Of a stretch of 64,000 nucleotides of DNA, positions 23,028 to 34,854 are shown one piece after another. Every line of letters starts with the position of its first letter. Position 1 is the first letter of the stretch. Both the position numbers and the translations under genes were made by a program. The notes beneath the pieces are model-generated. The model saw only the letters and a program-made list of their open reading frames with translations, did no database searches and had not been told where the DNA came from. The stretch comes from Helicoverpa zea (lineage: Eukaryota; Arthropoda; Insecta; Lepidoptera; Noctuidae). Location of the stretch: contig NC_061452.1 in assembly GCF_022581195.2 (NCBI RefSeq), positions 9,307,501 through 9,371,500 of the forward strand, in the 5' to 3' direction.

Positions 23028-24289
23028 TCTGAAACAATTTATCACGTTAACATACACGTGTAATTATTATCACATAAATAAACATTATTATTATTATTGA
23101 CAAGGGACAATCAAAATCAACTAGTTTTTGTAAAAATGTTACATTTAAATCATAAACAGAAAGTTCCTATCATTGGACCAGTCCAATGATAGGGCCACGT
23201 TAGTAGTCCGATGATAGCAACAGGGTCCTAACGTAAAAATTGGGTTATAAAAAAACAACCAGTATCTTCAGACAAGAATAATTATTTCCAACGTAAATAC
23301 AAGTAAACAGTCTACAAATTAAAATATGTACTATTAATTAAATCATAGTATTATGATACTTACATCAACTTTTCTTAGTCGTATTTTTTATATCCGGAGC
23401 GCCGCAATCACATTTACACACGTCACTCACTGGCGGCTGCCGCGCGGGTACTGAGGTTGCGGGGGGCCACTCTTACTACCCAAGACATGCTTTCTAACGT
23501 ACCTACGCGTCTCTGGAGTTGTGATTTTACGAAATATTTAAGTGGTCCAATGAAAGAAGCGGTCCAATGATCGCAACCTTCCCCTACCTAAATAAATTAA
23601 ACACGTGTATGTATTTGTGTCATATTTTATTAGGAGACCATTAATTATAGTAGGTTCAAATTGCCTACTTTAACTCCGAAATAATAAAATCTTTTGTTGC
23701 TAGTTTATCTGTTCTATCCAAAGTAATTCGGGCACTGACTGACGAATAGTAGTAGGGGAGGCCTAGAAGGGATTTTGGGATTTACTCAAGCGCGGCAGAT
23801 TAGTATATAGGGAGGTACCTATTACCCCATTTAACACCTCCACCAAGTATAAGCCCTGTATATGTAGCCGCGTGTCTAGAATAAAGGATCAGATTAGTAA
23901 AAAAAAATATATCATCTGACATTCTCCAGCGCGTCAGATTAAGATAGGGTAAGTTAGTTATATGCTAAAAAGTGTATATTCCACTAATCTGACAATTTGC
24001 GATTGACGATAAGAAGTAGGAAGGAAGCAAACTTGTAAAAAAAAAACGTCATCTTGACTTTCTCGAGCGCGGCTAATTTTTTTTTTATTTTGAAGGGAAT
24101 AATTCAACGTTCACGAAAAATATATAATCTGACGATTCCCGTAAGCCGAAGTAAGGAAAATTAATCGATAAAGTTTAAAGCGTGCAGCTACATGATGCCG
24201 ATTCTCCTCTCAGGTTTCAATTCCTCTCTCTCTTTTTTCAATTCAATTCATTTGCAATAAGTGTTGGTACATTTTGGGTCTTAAATAAT

Positions 24290-24345
24290 CTACACTAATA
24301 TTATAAAGCTAAAGAGTTTTTTTGTTTGATCTCGCTAATCTCAGG
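24290..24345 (+). repeat. Dispersed repeat start (ATATTATAAAGCT type)
   Basis: CTACACTAATATTATAAAGC then CTCGCTAATCTCAGGAA. The same opening occurs near 27850 and 57340. This is a common lepidopteran repeat whose class (Helitron- or RTE-like) I cannot settle. Confidence 0.4.
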
Positions 24346-24534
24346 AAGTCATACATACATAATATGCATATATACTGTTTTTAACGAAGACGATTCATTT
24401 TATTGGATACTTTCGTTAAATACGTGTGCCTTCCAGTTGCATTGTTTGTCTATCGTGATACCGAGAAATGCCATTTCGTATACTTCTTGTAATTTATGTC
24501 CTCTATAATTACTCTTTATAGTCTTCTTTTTATA

Positions 24535-24615
24535 CAGTCGTGGTGGCCTAGTCATCCGGTTAGACTGGAAGCCGACCCCAACATAGTTGGGAAAAAGGCT
24601 AGGCAGATGATGATG
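24535..24615 (+). repeat. Internally deleted SINE copy
   Basis: The tRNA-like head GTCGTGGTGGCCTAG joins directly to the tail TCCGGTTAGACTGGAAGCCG and GATGATGATGAG. The roughly 300 bp middle, present at 58234-58626, is missing. Confidence 0.75.
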
Positions 24616-25029
24616 AGCCGTATTTTTTTATCTATATGTATTAAATTGAATAAAATTAGTTTTTGTAAGATTTACGCGTAGATAATTCCGTCAAGTCATG
24701 TTATTATAGATTCAATTGTATTGTTTATGTCACATGTATATTTATCAATGTCATTATAATTCAATGTAATTATTATAGAAATGTATGTAATGTATGAGCA
24801 GATTGGTACACTCCGCCAATAGCAATTTCATACATATCATTGGATAGGCCTTTTTATCTAGAATAACCTTTATTATGACAGCTTTGTTGAAATGTTTGTC
24901 CGTTCTGGGATATAGATCAAAAAGTGTGTAAAAGTTAAAACTAAATAATCTATTGATATCTCAAGTTTTAAAGGAATACCAAAGTGCTACAACGTGTATG
25001 TCTTGTAAGTACTAAGTACTTGCTGTGCA

Positions 25030-25160
25030 GACATTGGTGTCCAAGATAAACTTGACAGTAAATACAAACTTAGACAAGTTGCATTGGTACTTGCCTGACC
25101 TGGAATCGAATCCACATACTTGAGAGGTTGGTTCTTTACCCACTAGGCCACCACGACTTA
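25030..25160 (-). repeat. SINE head fragment
   Basis: The minus strand begins AGTCGTGGTGGCCTAGTGGG, then a B-box-like region and GGCAAGTACCAATGCAAC. It matches the head of the full copy at 58234-58626. Confidence 0.8.
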
Positions 25161-25812
25161 GATAATGATTATAACAAAATTAAAAAACAACGACATTGGT
25201 GTTAATTTTTCAAAGAAAATTAGGTTACAGTATTGATTATTATTAGTTTTAAAAACTTTCCATTGTCAGATTAAGCGAGTCTCTCCAGATAATCGTCAGA
25301 TTATAAGATGATTACGTTAAGGGTACATAAATGAACCATATATATCTTAATCTGACGCGCTCGAGTATTTCAAAATGGCGATTTTTTTTTGCAATTTCAA
25401 ATAATGGCCACGAGTTTAGGTCACGTCTAAATCGTCAGATTATTGCATAAGAGACTTCGTTTTGGTTCACTTAACACCCCTTTTGAAAATCTGTCGCGCT
25501 CGATAAAATTATTTTTTTCCCATTTTTAACTCTTACCTACGACCACCCCCACCATGGAAACAGTCAGATTAATATACGTATGTTTTCAAAATGACGTACG
25601 ACGTGCATGCTATTAATATCTGACGCGCTCGAGTATGTCCACGCAACTGTTTTTTTTTACATTTTTGAAAGTTTATAGCCGCTCCACCCACCGATGAAAG
25701 TGTGTGTATGTCAGGACATTTTTTTCTTCTTATCATCGTAGCTTCGCAATCTAATAGGTCTCATTGACGCTCGAGTCACTCCCGGTTTAGCACTCTTGCC
25801 TCCCCTACTATA

Positions 25813-27849
25813 GATTACTTGTACAGTAGGTCCTTCTAAAGCCTAAAGCAATGACTTATGAAACTGAATCTCGAATACTGCCGATAGATCGGCAGGTTCA
25901 AGGTCACTAGTGCAGGGAAGAACAACGCTCGCTACCTCGGATAGAAATTGGCAATGAAGTAATATCCCCGAAGGAGGAAAGTCATCGATAGCGGTCATAC
26001 TGTAGAGGTGTAGATGGACAGACAATCAATGGAGCGGACACGTGTAGCCAGACATATGTAGTATCTATCGGGGTCAGACTGTAGCAGATACAGTTTAAAG
26101 ATAAGTAAGGGTATAGGATCTTTGATTTCGTGCAGTATAATCAATGAGTTTTATTTGCTTATGTAAACACTGACGGTGTACTCACAAAAAAAGTTGAAGA
26201 GATATTTTGCATAAGTTGGTGTTTGCATTTAAAAGAAGATTTTTTTTAAACTTGTATCAAATGTTTTATAGCGTTCTTGTAAATCACATAAATATTTAAC
26301 AAAACAAAATATTTAAACACATATTCGTGATAAAGAACTACAAATAAAGCATGAATTGAGCACTTACACTCATCGTGATAATTCTCACTCAAAACTGACT
26401 TAAATACGGGCTTCATTTCAGAATCCATCGTCAAATCCGTCATTATTTCGCAATTATATTTGAAATGTAGGACTCAAATAGGATTGTTGACGCAAATAAT
26501 TCTACTAAGCTTTTATTTTTTGTGGTATTTCTATATTTAACTCATAATATAATATCTTTTACACGTGTCGCGAGTTATACCAGTGATCTCCAACATTGTC
26601 GTATTACGTAACAGATAAATTGCGAATGAAAACGACACCATTTTCCAAAATGAGAGAATGTTAACACAAAATGAGGGGATATAATTAGAAATTTACTCAA
26701 GACTCCGTGATTATTAGTGGGATTACACTATTAATTATTATTGCAATGTAAAACTTAGTCATGTTACACATACGATTTCGTTATTAGTTTCCTCATTAGT
26801 TGATAAGGGATGCTCCCCAAAATGATACGGTAGTTCACTCCTACACCCTTGCTATAAAGATTTTAATTCTACAGATCATATTCTGTACTTACCTAGATGT
26901 TTTATAAATGAAACAACAAACTATGAATAATATGACGTCCTAGAACAATAACATAGGTAGGCGTGGGACTTTCAAAGAAGTTATGTGTAAAAATAGCTTT
27001 ATTAAAACTGGGACTTTGCTTCATTAGTTTGTTTGTGACACGTCATTACCATTTTTAATTTTTACATAACATAGTACCTATCTACGTTATACATGTAGCT
27101 GTTTAACATTTACAGTATCGTATAAGTCACGGCAGGTGAAAGACTATGCCCGAATACACCAGCCTAAGAAATTTAATAAAAACGTTCGGAAATTCACGAG
27201 TTACTCGCAAAATGTAGTTACTATCGTCATGTTTCAGACTATTTGCTTGTAATTCCTTGCGAGGTTTTTGCATACGAACAACGGAGATGAAGCTTCTTGT
27301 TGAAAGAGATGAAACGTCTGTGTTTGCAATGTTTTATGTAACCACAATACTTTGTAAACTAGTTTCAAGCGGTTACATTTTTATTGGGTTGGTCTACACC
27401 ACATAGTAAAACGAATGTTCAAATCTATTTCAAGCACACAGTTATTTCAGCTTAGTATACAGATGTTTTTTTAAGTAATAATTATGTAAATCGTAATGAA
27501 TTTGTTGCATGTTGGGATGGGATGGCAATGTAAATAACTTAAATAAAAATGCATCAACTCACGATGATATTGAATACGGAAAAGAAAAGCCATTTAATTA
27601 ATCTTATTGAATAATCGTACTCGCATTAACAGGGGTTCAAGACAAGGAAAGTTTGAAGAGGAAAACTGCTTAAAAACATCATGGCGAATGAAAGAAAAAC
27701 TTTTATCTTCACTGACATCAGAATCAAAGGACGAAACAATTTCATTGTGTAGCTATGTATTTATAAATAGCTGTGGCTTAAGGCTGTATTTTTGTCTCAT
27801 ATGTCAAGAACCACAATAAGACAAAAATGTATCTTGATAACAAACTAAA
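25813..27849. other. No gene recognised (nAChR intron 2)
   Basis: AT-rich sequence. Short open frames only; no splice-supported exon was found. Confidence 0.55.
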
Positions 27850-27965
27850 CTATACTAATAGTATAAAGCTGAAGAGTTTGTTTGCTTGGTTGAACGCGCT
27901 TATCTCGGGAACTGCTGGTTCAATTTGAAAATTCTAAAAGGGCATTTCGTGCATTTCCACGGGAT
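27850..27965 (+). repeat. Dispersed repeat fragment (ATATTATAAAGCT type)
   Basis: CTATACTAATAGTATAAAGC, GCGCTTATCTCGGGAACTGC, then CCACGGGATGCGGATG. Same family as the pieces at 24290 and 57340. Confidence 0.5.
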
Positions 27966-28435
27966 GCGGATGAAAATGCACATAGACATTCATATATTTG
28001 TTAACAAAACTATATATGATTGTACTTAGTTTTAGTAAATCATGATCAAAGTCAACTCATTTATCTTCATTAACACCATCAAGAGGTAAAGTTTGTCAGT
28101 AAATGTTGATTCTCAGAAACTAGTAAATCTATCCTAGAAAGCTATGTAATTCCTTAATGTTTTAGATTGCTTTATGTACGTACAACTGTTATGGCGAGAT
28201 TCCTCTAAAATAACGTCGGTGTGCGTCCACTGCTAGTATATGTATGTTCGCGGACAAAGGTTGCAGTTTCGCGGACATTTTAGAAATATTTGCATGTTTG
28301 TTACTACAGCGAACAGACCAGAAGAAACATTGTTATGCCTTGTCACCACACTACGGTTTAATCTCACCATTACGGTTTAACAGATGCTACGAACTTAAAC
28401 CCAGGACAAATCTAGGTCTGCCGGATTTTACGAAA

Positions 28436-28550
28436 AAGGCCTACGACGAAACGCGACGGTTTTTAGTCAGTAAAAGTCTGACACTCCCTCACCGCTGCTA
28501 ACCCACAGCAGGAGGGGTCATTTGAAGATATTTGACGTCTTTAAAAAAGG
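28436..28550 (+). repeat. R1-type LINE 3' UTR fragment
   Basis: CAGTAAAAGTCTGACACTCC followed by CTGCTAACCCACAGCAGGAG. It matches the 3' UTR of the R1-like LINE at 62804-62905 in opposite orientation. No coding part of that LINE is recognisable upstream here, so this is a severely 5'-truncated insertion. Confidence 0.7.
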
Positions 28551-29451
28551 AACAAAGGTAGGTAATGTTATCGAATGTTTAATGTCCACCGACATTTTGC
28601 AGATAAAATCAATTAACACAAATTACAGTAATAACTCATTTTTTATTACCCTAATTTATAACAATTAGGTTAAACAAACTCCATTATATTTTTTATTACT
28701 CTTAAATTGAATTAATGTCTTCCCAGTACCAGTACTTTTAAATCAGAATAAAGTGAATAGACGAAAAACTATGAGCAGACAAAAAGTGTTTCTACTTGAA
28801 AGTTTATCTTTTTCTAACATAAGATACGTTTGGCTAAGATGGATTGTCTTTTCTTTGTCCACTGAAGATTATTTATTACGTGTATTTTGGACAGTTTTTT
28901 TTTACAATACTTGTGTTTAAGACAATTTTTCGTCCCTAAAAAGCGTATTAGATAAATATTACATATCCTTCTTCGAAGAAATCGTCAGATTAGGTACTTC
29001 CTGGATTACAGTTTGACAAGGATATGCCTGAATGATTAGGTCAAGAATTTCCAATTAACAATCCTAGGATCTTTGGTTTGGTCTGTTATGACAATGATTA
29101 CGTCTCTGAAAACTGCTTCCACCACGGGAGCTGAGAATGGGTATATTTGGCAGAAATATGTATACCACTTAAGGATTTCAAACAAATATTTTATCTGTAA
29201 TAGAATAACAATTGAATATTATTTTGTTTTCTTACCATTAATTTAATAGGATTTCTACAATAACCCGCCACAACAAAGCTTGTCCCAAGGCTATTACGTT
29301 ACCTGTATCTTTATTACAACGTTAATTGTGTTTAACCTGTTTGTGTAAATTATAATTATCACAACGACGTAGGTAAATAGAAATCATCACTTGAATAAAC
29401 TTTAGGGATTTTTTTTATCACTACCATACATCACCTCCTTTTATATTCTGT

Positions 29452-29585
29452 CTAGCCTTTTCCCAACTATGTTAGCGTAGCTTTCAGTCTAACCGGTAAC
29501 GGCAGACTACTAGGGTTTAAATGGGACGACTGTCTATCTGACCTCCTCTAACCAGTTACCTGGGCAACCCAACACCCCTTGTTAT
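29452..29585 (-). repeat. Diverged SINE copy
   Basis: Contains CTAGCCTTTTCCCAACTATG, a degraded form of the tail complement, and GTTACCTGGGCAACCCAACA. An older, truncated copy of the 58234-58626 SINE. Confidence 0.7.
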
Positions 29586-30887
29586 GAATTATTAATGAAA
29601 TATTTCAGTTCTTTCTTCTTGATTAGTACCTACAATTCTACTTTGAAATTACGAGTACATTAGGCGTCCGTAATATTTAGGTACGAGTGAAGTAACAAGA
29701 ATACCAGAAATTCAGATGTACCCAGCTGAAATTACAGTCCTGCCAAAAGTTAGACAGAGGTGTTTGAAGGTACATAAACCCTAATTTTGTCAGTCAGCCG
29801 AACCTTTTGTCTTAAACTTAGCACTAAACCCTAGACAGAAACTACTGAATGCCCCAGAAACTTCCTAGGTATCTCGGCATAAACACTGGAATAGCTGAAC
29901 CATTCTCTTAGCCAAAACAAAAATATCTCGTGAAAAAGGGTGTCTTTAACAGAAGGTAAAGAGTTATTTCATATGGCGCTCATCTCAGGAACTACAAGTC
30001 GGTTTTGAAAAAGCTTTAGATAACTCATGCTAGAAAAGCCATATAAGCTGCTATTTACCAATTCTCACAGGAGAAACCACCGGTTGTCTAACCAATGTCA
30101 CCACATTCCTTTAAAAAATACTCACTCAAATACAATTAACAGAGTCCTTTTATGTAACTTCGTCACAGTCACAGCTCAGTACCCTATATTTTTCTTGATG
30201 TAATTAGTTGAAAAGTTCGTAAGACAGTTTTAATTTTCTCAAACGACGGGCGGAGTTTCACATCAGCAGTATGTGAGCTCACGGGATAACTTTTCAAGAA
30301 TATTTTGTGGGCAGATTCTCATCTTAGTTTTCTAATCTTGCTCGAGACATTTGCTTTGTCAGTCTTTTTAACGCTTCAAAAATATTTTTAGCAAGAAACG
30401 AGAAGAGTTAATATGAATATAAATAGTATATGATGATCCATAGATAATTATCGGTTACACCTAGAACCTCTTAGCAGTTTTCAAACTTTAAGCAATTCAA
30501 GACAGTTCGTATATTAAGGATTTCTTTCAATGCTTTTGCACAAAGAACTTTAAGTATATAAATAACACGTTGAATTTCTTTGAACGAGTACAGATAAGGG
30601 GACAATTCTTTTATGTATCTTAGGAGCAGGATGTGAGCCTGTTTCTACTCTTGTAACGCCGTATACAGAAAGAAAGAAATCGGGTAGCCGGCGCCGATGG
30701 TCCATTCAGTTAACAGTTCAATATAGCAAGCAGATTCAAAGGGAGGAGAAAATGTAACTATTACAAAATAGACTCGCGTCGATAAGTGTTGGTAGGTAGC
30801 TAACCAATTTTCTTTCTGAACACGACTTTAAGCTAGGACTTAATAATATTTTATTTATTTTAATAAATATTATACTGATGTACGAAC
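29586..30887. other. No gene recognised (nAChR intron 2)
   Basis: AT-rich intronic sequence leading to nAChR exon 2. Nothing further was identified. Confidence 0.55.
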
Positions 30888-31027
30888 CACATCGATGATA
30901 TGATGCAGTGACACTCCGAAGGTGACGAGGAGAGGTTGTGAGGAGTTCTCTACGGGCCTCACAGAGGCGTCATACCGCGTCATCAGGTGTCGCACCAGTC
31001 TGTATTCTTCGTCGCAACACAAAGCAC
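30888..31027 (-). CDS. Nicotinic acetylcholine receptor subunit, exon 2
   Basis: A 140 nt exon with a TTTGTTCACAG acceptor and a GTTCGTA donor. With exon 1 it makes exactly 66 codons and ends in phase 0 at IIDV, joining EEKDQ of exon 3. The residues CCDEEYRLVRHLMTRYD form the N-terminal helix of the receptor's extracellular domain. RPVENSSQPLLVTFGVSLHH then corresponds to beta1, and NSS is a likely N-glycosylation sequon. The RPV...(V/L)xxG(V/L)xLxxIIDV pattern is shared by insect and vertebrate nAChR subunits. The Cys-Cys pair just after the signal peptide is unusual to my knowledge. The subunit type is not resolved. The intron to exon 3 spans about 21 kb and holds the pogo element and the 2 kb repeat-motif element. 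Confidence 0.92.
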
Positions 31028-32933
31028 CTGTGAACAAAGAATAAAAATATATCAAAACCATTGATATTTAATAATTTAATGAACATAAACGGTCAGTAGC
31101 CAGTAACATCCGTTTTAATATTTTATTTTAAAAAAACATTCACACGCTCATCTCATAATATTCCAGATATACCGACAGTAGGTATCGTCTTCCAATCGTC
31201 CCCAAACAAATCACATTCAGGCTTGAATATGAAGTTGCTTCACGGTTAACGAGTTATAAAGCACTATGACAAACATTTACTTCACTGTTCACACGTTGAA
31301 ATAAAAATTAAAAAGGCTTCTGCAAACAGCCACTACAATCATGTGAAATGATTGAATTTGAACGCAATCAGTTACACAGTTCCAATAAAATTGACATTTG
31401 TTTACAATAACAAAACTCCACACACGAATTCTGTCATCCGTGGTACTACCAATACAAAAATGCCCGTTATAAAACAATGACCATAAAGTAACTTAACTTT
31501 GTAAATAAAAGCCACAATGTTAGGCACAAAGAGAAAAAAAAACTTTCCAAATAGAGAATTAAAAATTCACAGTCTCAATGACACTCCTAAAATCCCTAAC
31601 GGATAAAGCGAGCTTACTACTGGTGCCAAAGCACCACTCGAAACCACATTTTGCCCTAAATATGGCTGCCATTTCGCATAGAACCAATAAAAAACAGGGG
31701 AAAAAAGTTTGTTTCAAAATATTGACTAAATCTCGTAATTCCATCCATTTTGTACCATAACAATGACTTTGATCTATATATGATATTTGATCTATCTTAT
31801 ATCTAGTACAGTACCTACATAATATCAGGATGCCAGTTACCATAACACTTAAAAACACTAGGGTAAAGTAAAATCTTTATTAAAAAATTAATACTTAATT
31901 TCTGCATTTTTGTACAATAAAAAATACCAAATATTTGCATGTAATATAAAAAATAATGGATCTATAAGCTCATAAACATACAATCAATCATAACGTCTTT
32001 CTGAAGCAATGGTAAACACGTGTCAGACAGACAGACAAGATAAACGAGGACAAAGCCTCGTCTCATAAGTGATCCAATATTTTTCTTCACTAATACTCGA
32101 GTTTGGTAGTAATAATAGTGTATTGCGCCTCAAAGAAGCAAATTTTAATATTTAGTTTAGAAAATAATTCAATTTTACACGAACCCTTTGTACATTTATT
32201 TACTTTAAAATTGAATATCTAATTGAAGTCTAAAATCTAGTTGTCAACCACTGGAGATTCAGTAACATAAGAAAATGTAAATGTTTCAAAATCTCTTCGT
32301 ACATATTTATAATTGTGTTTTTCAATAAAATATTTTCCGTACCCCATTGTTACCCGATTTCCTTATTTAACCACACGTTACCATGGCAACCTATTACTCT
32401 TTGTTGACGAGTCCAGCTGCCATAGAAAAACACTCTGTATTACATACTCAACATACATGAGTATCGTATCAGCTGCCTATTTTCCCATACACGGAAGAGA
32501 TTCCTTTTATTCTCTTACCCATGGTTCAGAACCATGTCGAATTAAATATCTACATTTACGATTCCCACAAAGAGATCCAAAAAGTACTCCTTCCGCATCC
32601 ATTTACAAAATGCGGCATAGAATTATGTTTTAACGAGGCACGGCGTATTTGCATGTCGTAATCAAAAACATAAGAATAAAAGAAAAGTTCGAAGTGTAAC
32701 GCAAAGCTATAAAGGAAACTTTATGAATAGATACAACATTATTACTCGTATGCATTGTTTCCGAGTGTTTTGTAAAGGCGGCTGTTATAAAATTGGAAAT
32801 AAGAAGTCTGTTTTCTAAATGCAAAACGACACATCTCGATTACTACACAGCGATTGATTCAACCAATCAGATTGCTCCGATTACTCTAGCCAACAGTCAA
32901 CTGTCTAAGCTAGATAATGGTCTTATAACTCCC
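31028..32933. other. No gene recognised (nAChR intron 1)
   Basis: AT-rich intronic DNA. Short frames of 60-106 codons show no domain or codon pattern. Confidence 0.55.
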
Positions 32934-32935
32934 TA

Positions 32936-33162
32936 TAGTTCGGCCATTCAGAGAATGCGTTCCTGACACGTCGCGATTGAACTGACGACGTAACTACATT
33001 CATTGATTATTGATATAATAATGTTGTTTTAATGCTCCTCAATTGTTAAAACGGTAAACAACCAGCAAAAATATTTTTATCGTAACTGCAACGCCATTGC
33101 AAAGTTACGTCGTCAGTTCAATCGCGACGTGTCAGGAACGCATTCTCTGAATGGCCGAACTA
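32936..33162. mobile_element. TA-flanked MITE, copy 1
   Basis: Inverted arms of about 60 bp, apparently perfect, opening TAGTTCGGCCATTCAGAGAA and closing with the complement, with TA outside both ends. The 227 bp element is repeated at 34626-34852 with one difference seen by eye (CTACATTC against ATAACATTC near 32992). No coding capacity. Confidence 0.85.
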
Positions 33163-33790
33163 TAATTGTTACGATCAAAGCATTCAAATCAATATTCCAT
33201 GTCACGATAAATCTCCATAAAGCTCTTAGTTAAGTTTTCAATTATAAAGTTTCTACTACTCTGATAGAACGTCAAAGTTGTAAATGTTTGACCACCACGT
33301 TCCTCCCCGTCAAGACGGATAACTCATTTTCAAGAGACAAGATCTTGACATTATGTAATTATGGACGCTATCCTACCTTTCAGCCGTCATCGGATTACGG
33401 CACAGTTCTAATAATAATTTTTGAATCTTCAAGATCTTTGTTTTTAGATTGAATGATTTTACTATAGGTAATTATGTAAACATGAAAACTGTAGTTAGGT
33501 AATTGTATTTTTGTTTGTTTTTTTTTTGCTTATTTAATAACTAATTACATAAAAATCATTACATTGTAACACAATCATCAAGGCACTTATGATTACAGCG
33601 ATATACAGCTCCCCCACATCATAATAGAAATCAATGCAAATGATATGAAAGTCAAACAACATCAACTTCATTTTACAACCAGTAAACTTCAAAATATAAC
33701 ATTTCGTATACATTTTATGAAGCGAAGTTGCATAACACGTGTTTACAACGAAATAAAAATGTATACTGTCTAACACTGTATTTGGTTCCG

Positions 33791-33875
33791 GGCAATAAAG
33801 CGCACGCAGCGCTTTATTTTCACTTGTGACGTCAAGCGCAGATGCTAATTGTCCCGCCGCTCGGGCCCGCCCGAA
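33791..33875. promoter_or_regulatory. GC-rich patch with CRE-like site and palindrome
   Basis: AATAAAGCGC and its complement GCGCTTTATT form a perfect hairpin around ACGCA, followed by a consensus TGACGTCA at 33827-33834 and a CpG-rich run. It stands out from the AT-rich intron. A regulatory role is a guess; no gene start is visible beside it. Confidence 0.25.
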
Positions 33876-34625
33876 TTACTAAACCAAATGAAGATTGTGA
33901 TGCGCTCAAATTACTAAGGATTAACTTTTACGCTCCATTTAAATAATAAAACATTCACTTTATGATCCGTTTACAAATATTTTCACATTCTACACTGAAC
34001 TGTGTGACATTTCTAGTGGATTTTATAAATTCTCTCAGCACGCTAGTCTCGGGTCTAGTTCAATTGATACGCTATTGTGGGACCGTGTGCCAATACGGAT
34101 GTCGGTGACAATATTTACAGTGATTTTAATCTACCGTGAGGATGTTTGGTTCAACCTGAAACCCACTTGTTAAGGCTCACATGTGTGGAAACCACATTTG
34201 TGACGTTGAGATATGTCACGACGCACAATAACATTATGTGCTTCATATTTATGGGTATGTATTTATATACAATGTGTATTTATATACAAAGCTAAGTTAA
34301 GGCATAATGTGTAACATCTGTTTATTAGGAAGTACAGTTTCCCTCCACTATAATTCTTGATTTAGGTATATCGGGTGTGTCGTTCACAATCACATTAAAT
34401 TCTATCGCATATACTTTATGATATTCTATGGCGAATTGTAAAAAAAATAACCTAATCCATTTAGTGGTTTAGCCACAGGAGTCATTTTTCGTATTATAAT
34501 TTACAACATCATGTGTAAAGCAGAGATAAAGTTAGGAGTATCAATGTTTTGATCAGTTGACAGCTGTCAGTTTTCAAGGGAGAATTACAGTTGTTTGTAA
34601 TGACTGACTTTTATATGGTGTTCTA

Positions 34626-34852
34626 TAGTTCGGCCATTCAGAGAATGCGTTCCTGACACGTCGCGATTGAACTGACGACGTAATAACATTCATTGATTAT
34701 TGATATAATAATGTTGTTTTAATGCTCCTCAATTGTTAAAACGGTAAACAACCAGCAAAAATATTTTTATCGTAACTGCAACGCCATTGCAAAGTTACGT
34801 CGTCAGTTCAATCGCGACGTGTCAGGAACGCATTCTCTGAATGGCCGAACTA
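34626..34852. mobile_element. TA-flanked MITE, copy 2
   Basis: Same orientation and length as the copy at 32936-33162, about 1.7 kb away, with TA on both sides. The flanks differ beyond the TA, so this is a separate insertion rather than a segmental duplication. Confidence 0.85.
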
Positions 34853-34854
34853 TA

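Larger units (their letters stand above)
20449..23584 (-). mobile_element. Pogo-type (Tc1/mariner superfamily) transposon, apparently complete
   Basis: A 3.1 kb element with terminal inverted repeats. The left end starts GGGGAAGGTTGCTATGATTG; the right end read inward starts GGGGAAGGTTGCGATCATTG. TA is duplicated outside (20447-20448 and 23585-23586), the superfamily's target. It encodes one uninterrupted transposase. Copies of ATTGGACC and its relatives cluster inside both ends (about 20460-20720 and 23165-23230, plus 23545-23575), which may be transposase-binding sites. A foldback segment lies at 20868-21027. It sits inside nAChR intron 2. Confidence 0.9.
23755..25805. mobile_element. 2 kb non-coding TA-flanked element with repeated motif
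   Basis: The ends read GGGGAGGC inward on both sides, with TA immediately outside (23753-23754 and 25806-25807). The interior has no coding frame. It carries about ten copies, in both directions, of motifs related to TCTGACGCGCTCGAG and CAGATTA (for example near 23785, 23925, 24050, 25345, 25495, 25620 and 25765). Two SINE copies are nested at 24535 and 25030. The ends recall the pogo element next door (GGGGAAGG) but the interior does not match it. Confidence 0.65.
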
